From: Gardnerella piotii
GTDB taxonomy: Bacteria > Actinomycetota > Actinomycetes > Actinomycetales > Bifidobacteriaceae
Length of the DNA: 64,000 nt
Direction of reading: 5' to 3'
Assembly: GCF_003397585.1 (NCBI RefSeq)
Contig: NZ_QJUV01000001.1
Span: forward strand, 744,001 to 808,000
Part shown: positions 54,694-62,935 of the stretch, piece after piece
How the letters are laid out: each line of letters begins with the position of its first letter
How positions within the stretch are numbered: position 1 is the first letter of the stretch
Made by a program: the position numbers and the translations under genes
Notes under the pieces: generated by a model
What the model was told of the DNA's origin: nothing
Databases searched by the model: none
The model's input: only the letters and a program-made list of their open reading frames with translations

Positions 54694-55413
54694 TTAATTT
54701 AGTAAATCTAAAACTAGGCTTAGGTCTCGCGTATCTATGCTTGCTTTAGCTTGACTTTTTAATAACTTCTTTGCGCAAAATGCTACGCCTAATCCTGCTG
54801 TTTTAATCATATCTATATCGTTAGCGCCGTCTCCAATAGCAACGCTTTGAGCAATATCAATATTGTTCTTGCGCGCCCAATTTGTCAATGCTTTTGCTTT
54901 ATATTGACGATTTACTATAGGCTCAATAACTTTTCCGCTCAATCTAGAATCTACGACTTCTAGATTGTTTGCAACCCAAAAGTCTATGTTTAGTTTTGGC
55001 AAAAAATCGTCTAAAACTTGCTTGAATCCGCCACTAACAGCTCCAACTTTCCATCCAAAAGAGTGCAATGTGCTAATAAGCTTTTTAGCTCCATTTGTTA
55101 CATGAATATTTTGCACAACTTGTTTAACGCAAGAATAGTCAAGTCCTTTAAGCATAGAAACTCTTAGCTTTAGCGACGTATTAAAGTCCATTTTTCCTTG
55201 CATTGCTTTAGACGTTATATATGCTAAATCAGATCCAACTCCAGCAATGTCTCCTAATAAATCTATAACTTCTTCTTCAATAAGAGTGGCGTCTACATCT
55301 AAAACAAGAAGTCCTGGTTTTTTTAGTGAAGGATTATTTGAAGGATTATTTGAATGAGTATTAATTAAGTCTTGTGTTTTTAAGTCTGGTACTTTAGTCA
55401 TGTTATAAGTCAT
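54694..55413 (-). CDS. serB: Phosphoserine phosphatase SerB
   Basis: SerB removes phosphate from phosphoserine in serine synthesis. The HAD motif I is LVLDVDATLIEEEVIDLL (DVDAT, where DxDST is more usual), motif II is GAVSGGFKQVLD and motif IV is AIGDGANDIDMI. The 239 residues include a short N-terminal repeat NNPSNNPS coded by a tandem duplication. There is no ACT regulatory domain. ATG 55411-55413 and the in-frame ATG four codons later are both possible because their surroundings are duplicated (ATAACATGACT twice). Confidence 0.9.
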   Translation of the reverse strand: MTYNMTKVPDLKTQDLINTHSNNPSNNPSLKKPGLLVLDVDATLIEEEVIDLLGDIAGVGSDLAYITSKAMQGKMDFNTSLKLRVSMLKGLDYSCVKQVVQNIHVTNGAKKLISTLHSFGWKVGAVSGGFKQVLDDFLPKLNIDFWVANNLEVVDSRLSGKVIEPIVNRQYKAKALTNWARKNNIDIAQSVAIGDGANDIDMIKTAGLGVAFCAKKLLKSQAKASIDTRDLSLVLDLLN

Positions 55414-55614
55414 GTTATAATCTTTTAAGAGAGATGTTAGGTTTATTAATTAATTCTAAGGCTGGTTTAAGAAATTTAGGATTTTGTTTCGCTACGCGTT
55501 TTTGCATTGTAAGACTTCTTATAAAACTTATGTTAAAAGTTAAATGTGAAAGTTTATTGATTTTATTTGAATATTGCGTGTGGAAGTTTGGTTTAATTTG
55601 ATTAGTTGAGTAAA

Positions 55615-55650
55615 ATAGTTGCAGATTTATGGATAGTTGCAGATTTTTGG
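55615..55650 (+). repeat. 18-bp tandem duplication upstream of the IMPase-family gene
   Basis: ATAGTTGCAGATTTATGG is followed directly by the same 18 bases with one change (TTTTTGG at the end). It lies 48 bases before the ATG of the next gene, within a 284-base AT-rich intergenic stretch (55414-55697) in which I see nothing else. Confidence 0.8.
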
Positions 55651-55697
55651 AATAGATAAATAATCAAAATGTGGGGAATTAAAGAGGTGAGTAGAGT

Positions 55698-56540
55698 ATG
55701 GCAAGTATGAATTTACGCGATGTTGCTCTTGAAGTTGCTAGAATTTTGGAAGATGTTGGCAAGCACGCTTATCAAGACCAATTAAATCCTCGAGATATGG
55801 CAAGCATGATGGTTTTGGGGGATCCGAATCAAGCAGATTCTGGTTTTGGAGATAAGCTCGTACGCTTTATTGAAAATCGTCTTACGTACATAAACACATT
55901 CCAGGGATTTTGGCGTAATCGTCCAGAAAATTGCAATATTGGTGATCGTTTTTGGTGCGTTGGTAATATTGACGGTGCTATTAACTTTAATCGAGATATG
56001 GCGGAGTGGACTCTAACTGTTTCGCTTTTTGAGTTCAACGATCAAGGCTCCGCAAGGCCCGTTCTTGGAGTTGTTCATGCTCCAGCTTTAGGTCTTACTT
56101 ATTTAGCAGCTAAAGGCCAGGGTGCTATTCGTATTCGTAAAACTCCTAATGGAGAAAAGCGAGAGAAAATCACTCCTTCTACAACATCAACATTGCACGG
56201 TTCTGTTGTTTGCTACGGAATGTCTTATATTCCAGGCGAATCTAAAAGAGCATTGGATGTTGTTTCTTCGCTTGAGGAAGAATGTCCAGCAGATATTAAG
56301 CGCATTGGCCCTGCTTCTCTTGACTTATGCAAGGTTGCTGATGGCACTTACGACGCTTATTTTGAGCCGCATCTTCACGAGTGGGATATTCCAGGCGTTT
56401 CCGCTGGTGCTGTTGTTGTTAAAGAGGCTCAAGGTCATGTTCGACAATGGAATGGTGACTCAATCCACTGGAGACGCGAAAACGACGTTATTGCTTCAAA
56501 TGGTTTAATAAACAAGGAGCTTCAAAACTATTTGCGATAG
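55698..56540 (+). CDS. Inositol monophosphatase-family protein with altered metal site
   Basis: The 280-residue protein has the IMPase fold: the region that is normally W-x-x-D-P-(I/L)-D-G-T reads FWCVGNIDGAINF, and the C-terminal WD motif is conserved (HEWDIPGVSAGAVVVKEAQG). The first aspartate of DPxDG is replaced by glycine and the proline by asparagine, and I do not see the usual Glu-Glu motif before it. Family enzymes use these acids to bind magnesium, so catalysis may be changed or lost. Possible roles such as histidinol-phosphate phosphatase cannot be decided. AAGAGGTGA lies upstream of the ATG. Confidence 0.75.
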   Translation: MASMNLRDVALEVARILEDVGKHAYQDQLNPRDMASMMVLGDPNQADSGFGDKLVRFIENRLTYINTFQGFWRNRPENCNIGDRFWCVGNIDGAINFNRDMAEWTLTVSLFEFNDQGSARPVLGVVHAPALGLTYLAAKGQGAIRIRKTPNGEKREKITPSTTSTLHGSVVCYGMSYIPGESKRALDVVSSLEEECPADIKRIGPASLDLCKVADGTYDAYFEPHLHEWDIPGVSAGAVVVKEAQGHVRQWNGDSIHWRRENDVIASNGLINKELQNYLR

Positions 56541-56719
56541 ATTAGAGTTAAAATTTTAGCAATTGTTTGCATGATTTTTAATATTAAAGCTTTAATTTTG
56601 AGAAAAACATTTATGCAATCGTTATCATTAAATAGACAATATATAAGCGTGTCGCTTTAGCAATATTGTAGAATGAACATGATATCCCATTGTCCGACAT
56701 TCAGAGGGGAGTGTTAACG

Positions 56720-57490
56720 ATGATTGACACTGCACAAGCATTTGGCGTAGATATTGGTGGCTCTGGTATTAAGGCTGCACCAGTTAATTTGGAAAAAGGC
56801 GAGTTTGCAGAACCGCGATATAAGATTCTCACTCCAGCGGTTTCCACACCTCAAGCTGTTGCAGATATTGTTCGTCAGCAACTTGAGCATTTTGATGTTC
56901 CTGCAGATGTTCCTGTTGGTATTGCTTTCCCAGCGCCTATTAAGCCAGGCAAGAAACTTGAGTTTATGGCGAATCTCGATCAATCTTGGATTGGTGTGGA
57001 TGTTACAGAAGTGTTTAGCGAAGCTTGCGGTCGTCCTGTTACAGTTGTTAACGATGCCGACGCTGCTGGTCTTGCGGAGCAGCATTTTGGTGCAGCAAAA
57101 GATAAAGATGGCTTAGTTATTGCAACAACATTAGGCACTGGAATTGGAACCGCTTTGATTTACAATGGCGTTCTTATTCCAAACACAGAGCTTGGTCATA
57201 TTCAGCTAGAAAAAGGAAAGGGAGATGCAGAAAAGTATGCTGCTTCTTCTGTTCGCGAAAAGTTGGATATGGGTTATAAAAAGTGGGCTAAGCGTTTAAC
57301 TAAGTATTACGGATTAATGGAAAAGTACTTTAATCCAGACTTGTTTGTTGTTGGCGGTGGCGTTAGCCGTGTGAGCGAGAAGTTCTTGCCGCATATCGAT
57401 ATTAAGACTCCTATTGTTGTTGCGTCTTTGCATAACGAAGCTGGCATTATTGGTGCAGCTTACTATGCAATGCAACAAAGAAACAAGTAA
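56720..57490 (+). CDS. ppgK: Polyphosphate glucokinase
   Basis: PpgK phosphorylates glucose with inorganic polyphosphate or ATP, an actinobacterial enzyme. The ROK-type phosphate motif is FGVDIGGSGIKAAPVN near the N terminus; the sugar site includes VVNDADAAGLAEQHFGAA, TTLGTGIGTALI and NTELGHIQLEKGKG. The length is 256 residues. ATG 56720 is chosen because GAGGGGAG lies 8 bases upstream; the frame extends to a TTG at 56690 without support. Codon bias is moderate. A terminator follows at 57526. Confidence 0.95.
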   Translation: MIDTAQAFGVDIGGSGIKAAPVNLEKGEFAEPRYKILTPAVSTPQAVADIVRQQLEHFDVPADVPVGIAFPAPIKPGKKLEFMANLDQSWIGVDVTEVFSEACGRPVTVVNDADAAGLAEQHFGAAKDKDGLVIATTLGTGIGTALIYNGVLIPNTELGHIQLEKGKGDAEKYAASSVREKLDMGYKKWAKRLTKYYGLMEKYFNPDLFVVGGGVSRVSEKFLPHIDIKTPIVVASLHNEAGIIGAAYYAMQQRNK

Positions 57491-57525
57491 AGTTTTAATA
57501 TTTTATTTGTTTTGTTTACTTTATT

Positions 57526-57560
57526 TGCGCTGGATGCTTTTGCGTTCAGCGCATTTTTTA
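57526..57560 (+). terminator. Rho-independent terminator after ppgK
   Basis: A 7-bp stem TGCGCTG/CAGCGCA with a 14-base loop is followed by TTTTTTA. It separates ppgK from the aminotransferase gene. Confidence 0.8.
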
Positions 57561-57592
57561 TATTTGGTTATGCAATGCGCTAGTGTAGTCGA

Positions 57593-58819
57593 GTGCGATT
57601 TTCTTCTAGAGTTGATGTAAGTGAGCCAAATCCAATTATTCTGGCTCAACGCGTTGCTATATCTAAAGGTATTAAGCTTACAAAACTTAACGATTCAAAC
57701 CCAACAGTGCATGGCCTTGCTCCAAAATGTTTAAGCGCAAAATATACAGCAGATCCTAGAGGGCCAATCGAAGTTAGGCGCATTCTTGCTGATTTTATAA
57801 ATGCTAGAGATAATCGCGTAGATCAAAATATTGCAAGTCAAAATGTTGCAGATCAAAAAAGTGATTCGCCAAAAGCTCTTAATCCAAATAATCTATACGT
57901 ATTATCGTCTACTTCTCAAGCATATGCATGGCTTATGATGCTTCTGTGCGATTGTGGCGATTCAGTTTTAGCTCCGACTCCTGGGTATCCTCTTATTGAA
58001 TCTATTGCAAGACTCCAAGGTGTAAAATCTATACCTTATCCGCTTGTTTACGATGGTTCTTGGACTATTGATGTTCCAAGAGTTAAAGAACTTTTGCAAA
58101 ACGCAAATAATCGTATTCGTGCTCTTGTTTTAATAAACCCAAATAATCCAACAGGCTCTTATGTTAAGCCAGAAGAAAGAGCGCAATTGTTGAGTTTATG
58201 CAATAAAAATAATGTTGCGATTATTGCAGATGAAGTTTTCTACGATTACTCTTTAGAACCATTTGCCAAAAATTCAAGACTTGCAGGAGAACAATCAACA
58301 CTCGTTTTTGCTTTAGATGGATTTTCAAAAATGCTTGCAGCTCCGCACGCAAAAGTTGGGTGGATTGAGGTTTCGGGACCAAGTCAAGATGTGCAAGAAG
58401 CAATGAAACGACTTGACGTTATTGCGGATGATTTTCTTCCAATTGGCGCAACTGTATCAGAAAGAATTCCAGAATTATTGCAATGCGCTAAAGAGCAAAC
58501 TGCGATTGTTCAAAGTCGAGTACGCTCTAATCTTAAAAAGCTTAGAAAAATGCTTGCAAACTACCCAAATTGTTGCGTTAGTGCATTGCGCGCAGAAGGA
58601 GGATGGAATATTTTGTTGCGCGTTCCTTCTTGTATAGATGATGATTTATTAGCTTTGCGCTTAATTAAAGACTACAAGCTGGTTTCTCAGCCTGGATATT
58701 ATTTTGACATGCCAACTAATGGCTACTTAGCATTGTCTTTACTTCCTAAAGAAGATCAATTTGAAAATGGCGTTACTTTGTTACTTAATACTGTTCACAA
58801 AATGCTAGAAGAGATGTAG
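57593..58819 (+). CDS. Class I/II pyridoxal-phosphate aminotransferase
   Basis: A 408-residue fold-type I aminotransferase. KLNDSNPTVHGL at the start, VLSSTSQAYAWLM for the cofactor ring, LINPNNPTGSYV for the N-P-T-G motif, and the Schiff-base lysine in ALDGFSKMLAAPHAKVGW with the following arginine-like position. The donor cannot be read; aspartate, alanine and aromatic types share these motifs. The GTG start at 57593 has no good Shine-Dalgarno sequence; a TATGCAAT box lies about 17-24 bases upstream, so a leaderless or near-leaderless message is possible. Residues 70-95 carry a low-complexity insertion. Confidence 0.85.
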   Translation: MRFSSRVDVSEPNPIILAQRVAISKGIKLTKLNDSNPTVHGLAPKCLSAKYTADPRGPIEVRRILADFINARDNRVDQNIASQNVADQKSDSPKALNPNNLYVLSSTSQAYAWLMMLLCDCGDSVLAPTPGYPLIESIARLQGVKSIPYPLVYDGSWTIDVPRVKELLQNANNRIRALVLINPNNPTGSYVKPEERAQLLSLCNKNNVAIIADEVFYDYSLEPFAKNSRLAGEQSTLVFALDGFSKMLAAPHAKVGWIEVSGPSQDVQEAMKRLDVIADDFLPIGATVSERIPELLQCAKEQTAIVQSRVRSNLKKLRKMLANYPNCCVSALRAEGGWNILLRVPSCIDDDLLALRLIKDYKLVSQPGYYFDMPTNGYLALSLLPKEDQFENGVTLLLNTVHKMLEEM

Positions 58820-58867
58820 AAAAATCTAGGAAGTAATCTAGGAAGGTTCGAGTTCTTAAAATATAAA

Positions 58868-61084
58868 CTAGATTAGAGTAAACCAGCATCTAACGTAGTG
58901 CCAAAGCCCAGGATTGAATCGCAAAACTGAATCTTCTCTTCCTGGAACAAACCAACCTAAGAAAGCGATTGCAATAGAGAAAAATAGCATTGCTAAAACT
59001 ACAATTCGTATTGTGTAACACATAACTTTTGTGCGCAAAGTTGTGCAATCTTCTACGTTTGCGTATTTTTCTAGAAAAACAGTAATTCCGATTATTGCGC
59101 TTAGTGAGAACGCCCATCCAAAGTCAGCAATATAACGCCATCCAATTCCTGCTTTTAAGCTGTTGAAAACAACAACAATCATTGCAAGAATCAAAGCGCA
59201 TATAGTAAGTCTTGACGCAAATTTGCTCATTCTTTTAATCGTTAACAAAGAACAAATAACGCCAATAAATGCCAATGGAGCAAGAGTAAACATTCCGCCA
59301 ATCATTGGCTCCGCGTATTGCCATCTATTGAAAGCAATAGGATTAATCGAAATCCAAGGGAAAGTTGGTGTAAAGCGTAATGGCAAAGCTAAATAACTTA
59401 AAATTGAAGGAATGATGTTTTGCGCAGGAAGGCGCATTGTAGTCATGTCTGTAATAGTAATTTGATATTCGTTACCAAAGTTAAATGGCGACCCAAATCT
59501 TAAAGCGTTATACAATCCGATTGGTATTGCAACTATTACAAACGGCACAATCACGCCTAAAACTAGCTTTATTATTTGCTTTAAGTCTTCTTTTATAATT
59601 TTCTTGCTAGAAATTAAATGCTTAAAATAGAAGTAAATATTGTTGTAAAAAAGCGGTATTGCAAGCAAAAACGCGATTATAAATGTTGGTCTGCATCCTA
59701 GATTTAGAGATATAAACAAAGATCCTAATGCAATGTGCTTAGCAGATATTTGATAAATAGACTTGTTTGATTCTTGGCTTTGTTTGCAATCTTTTGCAAT
59801 ATTTTTATTAGCGCCAAGATAAAACCATAATCCTAAAGATGTAAAGAATAGCGAAGCTGCCATTGGAACACTATAGAATGATGTTCTAAACCATAAGTAA
59901 ACGGTGTTAGATGTAATAAAGAACAATGCTAAGCAAATAGACACGCAAGCAAGAGACGCTCGTTTATTTATTCGCTCAATAAGTCTAATCACTAGAAGAG
60001 AGCCAGAAATTAAGAACCCCACTAGGCATATAAGAGTTGCGATTGTTGTTGGAAGCATACTTCCGCCATTAATCCACAAACTAGATATAAGTCTATAAGG
60101 CATAAAGAATAAAACAGCTGGAATTACACCAAAATACGAGTACCAATGGCCGTTGTAATATGCGTGATCCCAATAAATATTGTGCACTAAATTAGAAAGA
60201 AGCTTGTTTCTTGCAATTGGATCGTACGGATTAGTAAGATTTTGCATTTGCTTAGGAACAGGCAAGTCAAGATATGTTTTTCCTTTAATAAGAGCGTCTG
60301 CTGTGTGTGCATATTGATCAAAATCGTACGTGTAGTTTCCAGCAACGTCAAAATGCATTGGAATAGCGTTAAAAACATTCCAAACAATTGCAACAACAGC
60401 TATAGCAATAAATGGAGTCCAAGATAAAACTAGTAAAAGTCTTTGATTAAAACTTTTTGTATTAAGTTTTATTTTCCACAATTTAGACCAAGGATTCCAC
60501 AATGCAATCAAAATTGAAACGACTATAAGAAAAAGAACGCGACCCCAATTCCAACTAAAAGGTGCTCTAACATTTGCTTTTGCGTCCTCAACGTCTACAA
60601 CGTCTCCTTTAGGGTGCTGTATCCATAATCGAAGCGTGCTTTTAACTCCAACTGCTTGATCTGGAACAGGAAGCATAGCAAAACTAATGGCTCTAGGGTT
60701 TGTGCTTAAAGGCTTTCCAGCGATTTTATTAACATCAATGCGTACATGCACGTCTGTTTTAACGGGACTTTTGCCAATTTTTTTAGGCGTAATTAGTGAA
60801 GGTTTAAGCTGAATGTACGGCGAAGATCCGTCGGAATTAACTTCTAAATAAGATTCCGAAGGGTCTGTAATTAAAAGTCCTCCAGAAGAAAGTCTTTTAA
60901 TTCCAGGGCCAGTAAGATTGTGAGCAAACATGCTATCTGTGCTGCCAGTAACACTATTCCAAAATGGAATATTTCCAACAGTGCATTCAAACAATGCTAT
61001 TAACAGCAATATTGCTAAAGGCGCGCGAAGAACGCGAAAAATGTTGTGTAGCGCGCAATTTGCAAAATTAGCTGTTTTTTTCAT
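58868..61084 (-). CDS. Large polytopic membrane protein, GT-C glycosyltransferase-like
   Basis: A 738-residue protein with one N-terminal helix (residues about 18-36), an outside beta-rich domain (40-175) and about eleven further membrane helices. The first large loop after the second group contains DFDQYAHTADALIKGKTYLD, in the position where GT-C transferases carry their acidic catalytic residue, and DHAYYNGHWYSYFGVIPA follows. This layout suits polyprenyl-linked sugar transferases of the cell envelope. No closer family is claimed. It is convergent with the aminotransferase gene and starts 14 bases after the ABC-F gene on the same strand. Confidence 0.65.
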   Translation of the reverse strand: MKKTANFANCALHNIFRVLRAPLAILLLIALFECTVGNIPFWNSVTGSTDSMFAHNLTGPGIKRLSSGGLLITDPSESYLEVNSDGSSPYIQLKPSLITPKKIGKSPVKTDVHVRIDVNKIAGKPLSTNPRAISFAMLPVPDQAVGVKSTLRLWIQHPKGDVVDVEDAKANVRAPFSWNWGRVLFLIVVSILIALWNPWSKLWKIKLNTKSFNQRLLLVLSWTPFIAIAVVAIVWNVFNAIPMHFDVAGNYTYDFDQYAHTADALIKGKTYLDLPVPKQMQNLTNPYDPIARNKLLSNLVHNIYWDHAYYNGHWYSYFGVIPAVLFFMPYRLISSLWINGGSMLPTTIATLICLVGFLISGSLLVIRLIERINKRASLACVSICLALFFITSNTVYLWFRTSFYSVPMAASLFFTSLGLWFYLGANKNIAKDCKQSQESNKSIYQISAKHIALGSLFISLNLGCRPTFIIAFLLAIPLFYNNIYFYFKHLISSKKIIKEDLKQIIKLVLGVIVPFVIVAIPIGLYNALRFGSPFNFGNEYQITITDMTTMRLPAQNIIPSILSYLALPLRFTPTFPWISINPIAFNRWQYAEPMIGGMFTLAPLAFIGVICSLLTIKRMSKFASRLTICALILAMIVVVFNSLKAGIGWRYIADFGWAFSLSAIIGITVFLEKYANVEDCTTLRTKVMCYTIRIVVLAMLFFSIAIAFLGWFVPGREDSVLRFNPGLWHYVRCWFTLI

Positions 61085-61098
61085 AGCAATCTAAAATC

Positions 61099-62700
61099 CT
61101 ATTCTTCCGCTACCAAATCAAGATAGTCGTCGCTCCACAAGTCTTCGTCACCGTCTGGCATAAGAAGAACTCTTTCTGGGTTTAGCGCAAGAACTGCTCC
61201 TTCGTCGTGAGTAACCAACACAATTGCGCCTTCGTATTTAGAAATTGCTTTAAGAATTTCTTCGCGAGAAGCTGGGTCTAAGTTATTAGTAGGCTCATCA
61301 AGCAAAAGAACGTTTGCTTTAGAAGTTACAAGAGTTGCCAATGCTAGGCGAGTTTTTTCTCCGCCAGAAAGCACTTTAGCGGGTTTCATGGCGTCGTCTC
61401 CCGAAAACAGGAAGCTTCCAAGCATTGATCTTGCTTGAGTGTCGTTTAATTCTGGAGCAACGTGTTGAAGATTTTCTAAAACAGTTGCATCTAAGTCTAA
61501 AGTATCGTGCTCTTGCGCAAAATAGCCTATTTTGCATCCGTGCCCATATTCAACAACGCCAGTATCTGCGCTTTCTTCGCCAGCAAGAATGCGCAAAGTG
61601 GTAGTTTTTCCAGCGCCATTGTATCCCAAAATAACAACTCTCGAGCCTTTATCTATAGCCAAATTTATGCCAGCAAATACAATGTTCGATCCGTAAGCTT
61701 TTGAAATATCTTTAGCCATAATAGGAGTGCGTCCGCAAGGAGCAGGCTCTGGGAATCGAATGTCTGCTACTTTTTCTTGTTTTTGAGCTTCGCTTGTTTC
61801 GTTCAATAAGCGTTCAGCTCTACGCATCATGTTTTGAGCTGCTACCGCTTTAGTTGCTTTTGCGTGAAGTCGGATTCCTTGCTTCATAAGTCGCTCCGCC
61901 TTCTTTTCTGCAACTTCGCGCTCTCTTCGTCTTCTCTCTTCGTCTACAACGCGTTGATGCAAGTATGCTTTCCAGCCCATTGAATACATGTCTATTTGCG
62001 CAAGTTGTGCATCTAAATGCCAAACTTTATTAACAACTTCGTCTAGTAACTCTGTTGAGTGTGATATAACAAGGAATCCGCCTTCAAAGCGTTTTAAGTA
62101 ATTGCGCAACCAGACTATGGAATCTGCGTCTAAGTGGTTTGTAGGTTCGTCTAAAATCAGCGTATCTGCATTAGAAAAAAGTATTCGCGCGAGTTCGATT
62201 CGTCTGCGTTGGCCGCCAGAAAGTGTTCCAAGAGCTTGTTTCATAACTTCTTGTGGGAGTCCAAGGCTATTTGCCATTGATATTGCTTCCGATTGAACAG
62301 CGTACCCACCAGCTTTTTCAAAATCATTAATCGCTTTATCGTAGCGATTCATGGCTTTTGTCATAATATCTGGATCTGGATTCGTCATGTCTTTTTCTGC
62401 TTTTCGTATACGAGATACGATTGACGAAATATCGCGAGCGCTCATAATCCTATCTAGCGCGCTTTGCTCTGGATCTGCCGCATGCGTGTCTTGTGGAAGG
62501 TATCCTAAAGAGCCGCTTACTTTTACGCTTCCGCCAGCTGGAAGTGTTTCTGCGGTAATTACGCGCGTAAGTGTTGTTTTTCCAGCGCCATTCCTTCCAA
62601 CTAAGCCTATTTTGTCGCCTTTTGTAACATGAAAATCTGTTGGGTTTAATAGCGTGCGCGCACCAATTTGTATAGTAAGTCCTTGTGCGTCAATGGCCAT
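61099..62700 (-). CDS. ABC-F family ATPase
   Basis: A 533-residue soluble protein with two ABC domains and no membrane segments. Walker A is GRNGAGKTTL in the first half and GYNGAGKTTTL in the second. The signatures are LSGGQRRRIELARILF and LSGGEKTRLALATL, and both Walker B sites have LLDEPTNNLD-like sequence. A charged linker of about 80 residues (RRRREREVAEKKAERLMKQ) lies between. ABC-F proteins act on the ribosome in translation or antibiotic protection; this is a housekeeping-type member, but the subgroup is not decided. AAGGGGTG precedes the ATG. Confidence 0.92.
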   Translation of the reverse strand: MAIDAQGLTIQIGARTLLNPTDFHVTKGDKIGLVGRNGAGKTTLTRVITAETLPAGGSVKVSGSLGYLPQDTHAADPEQSALDRIMSARDISSIVSRIRKAEKDMTNPDPDIMTKAMNRYDKAINDFEKAGGYAVQSEAISMANSLGLPQEVMKQALGTLSGGQRRRIELARILFSNADTLILDEPTNHLDADSIVWLRNYLKRFEGGFLVISHSTELLDEVVNKVWHLDAQLAQIDMYSMGWKAYLHQRVVDEERRRREREVAEKKAERLMKQGIRLHAKATKAVAAQNMMRRAERLLNETSEAQKQEKVADIRFPEPAPCGRTPIMAKDISKAYGSNIVFAGINLAIDKGSRVVILGYNGAGKTTTLRILAGEESADTGVVEYGHGCKIGYFAQEHDTLDLDATVLENLQHVAPELNDTQARSMLGSFLFSGDDAMKPAKVLSGGEKTRLALATLVTSKANVLLLDEPTNNLDPASREEILKAISKYEGAIVLVTHDEGAVLALNPERVLLMPDGDEDLWSDDYLDLVAEE

Positions 62701-62831
62701 TTTTTACCCACCCCTTAAGTTTTATTCTTGTAAAATCGTAATTAAAATATTAATTGAAATATGTTAACCAAACTCCCGATTATACCGTTAGGCTTGCATA
62801 GGATTAGCAACACGCAGTAAGCAACATATTT

Positions 62832-62850
62832 CGAACATGTGTTCTATAAT
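62832..62850 (+). promoter_or_regulatory. LexA-type SOS box overlapping a -10 element before uvrA
   Basis: CGAAC-ATGT-GTTCT (62832-62845) matches the Gram-positive/actinobacterial LexA operator CGAAC-N4-GTTCG with one difference. The perfect -10 box TATAAT (62845-62850) begins at its last base, so bound LexA would block the promoter. The uvrA ATG is 86 bases downstream. Confidence 0.75.
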
Positions 62851-62935
62851 GAATGATATTACAAAACAGGCATGTAATCAAGATTTAGTTTTGCAATTTT
62901 GATTCATATACGCTAAAGCATCTTAAGGAGGTAGA

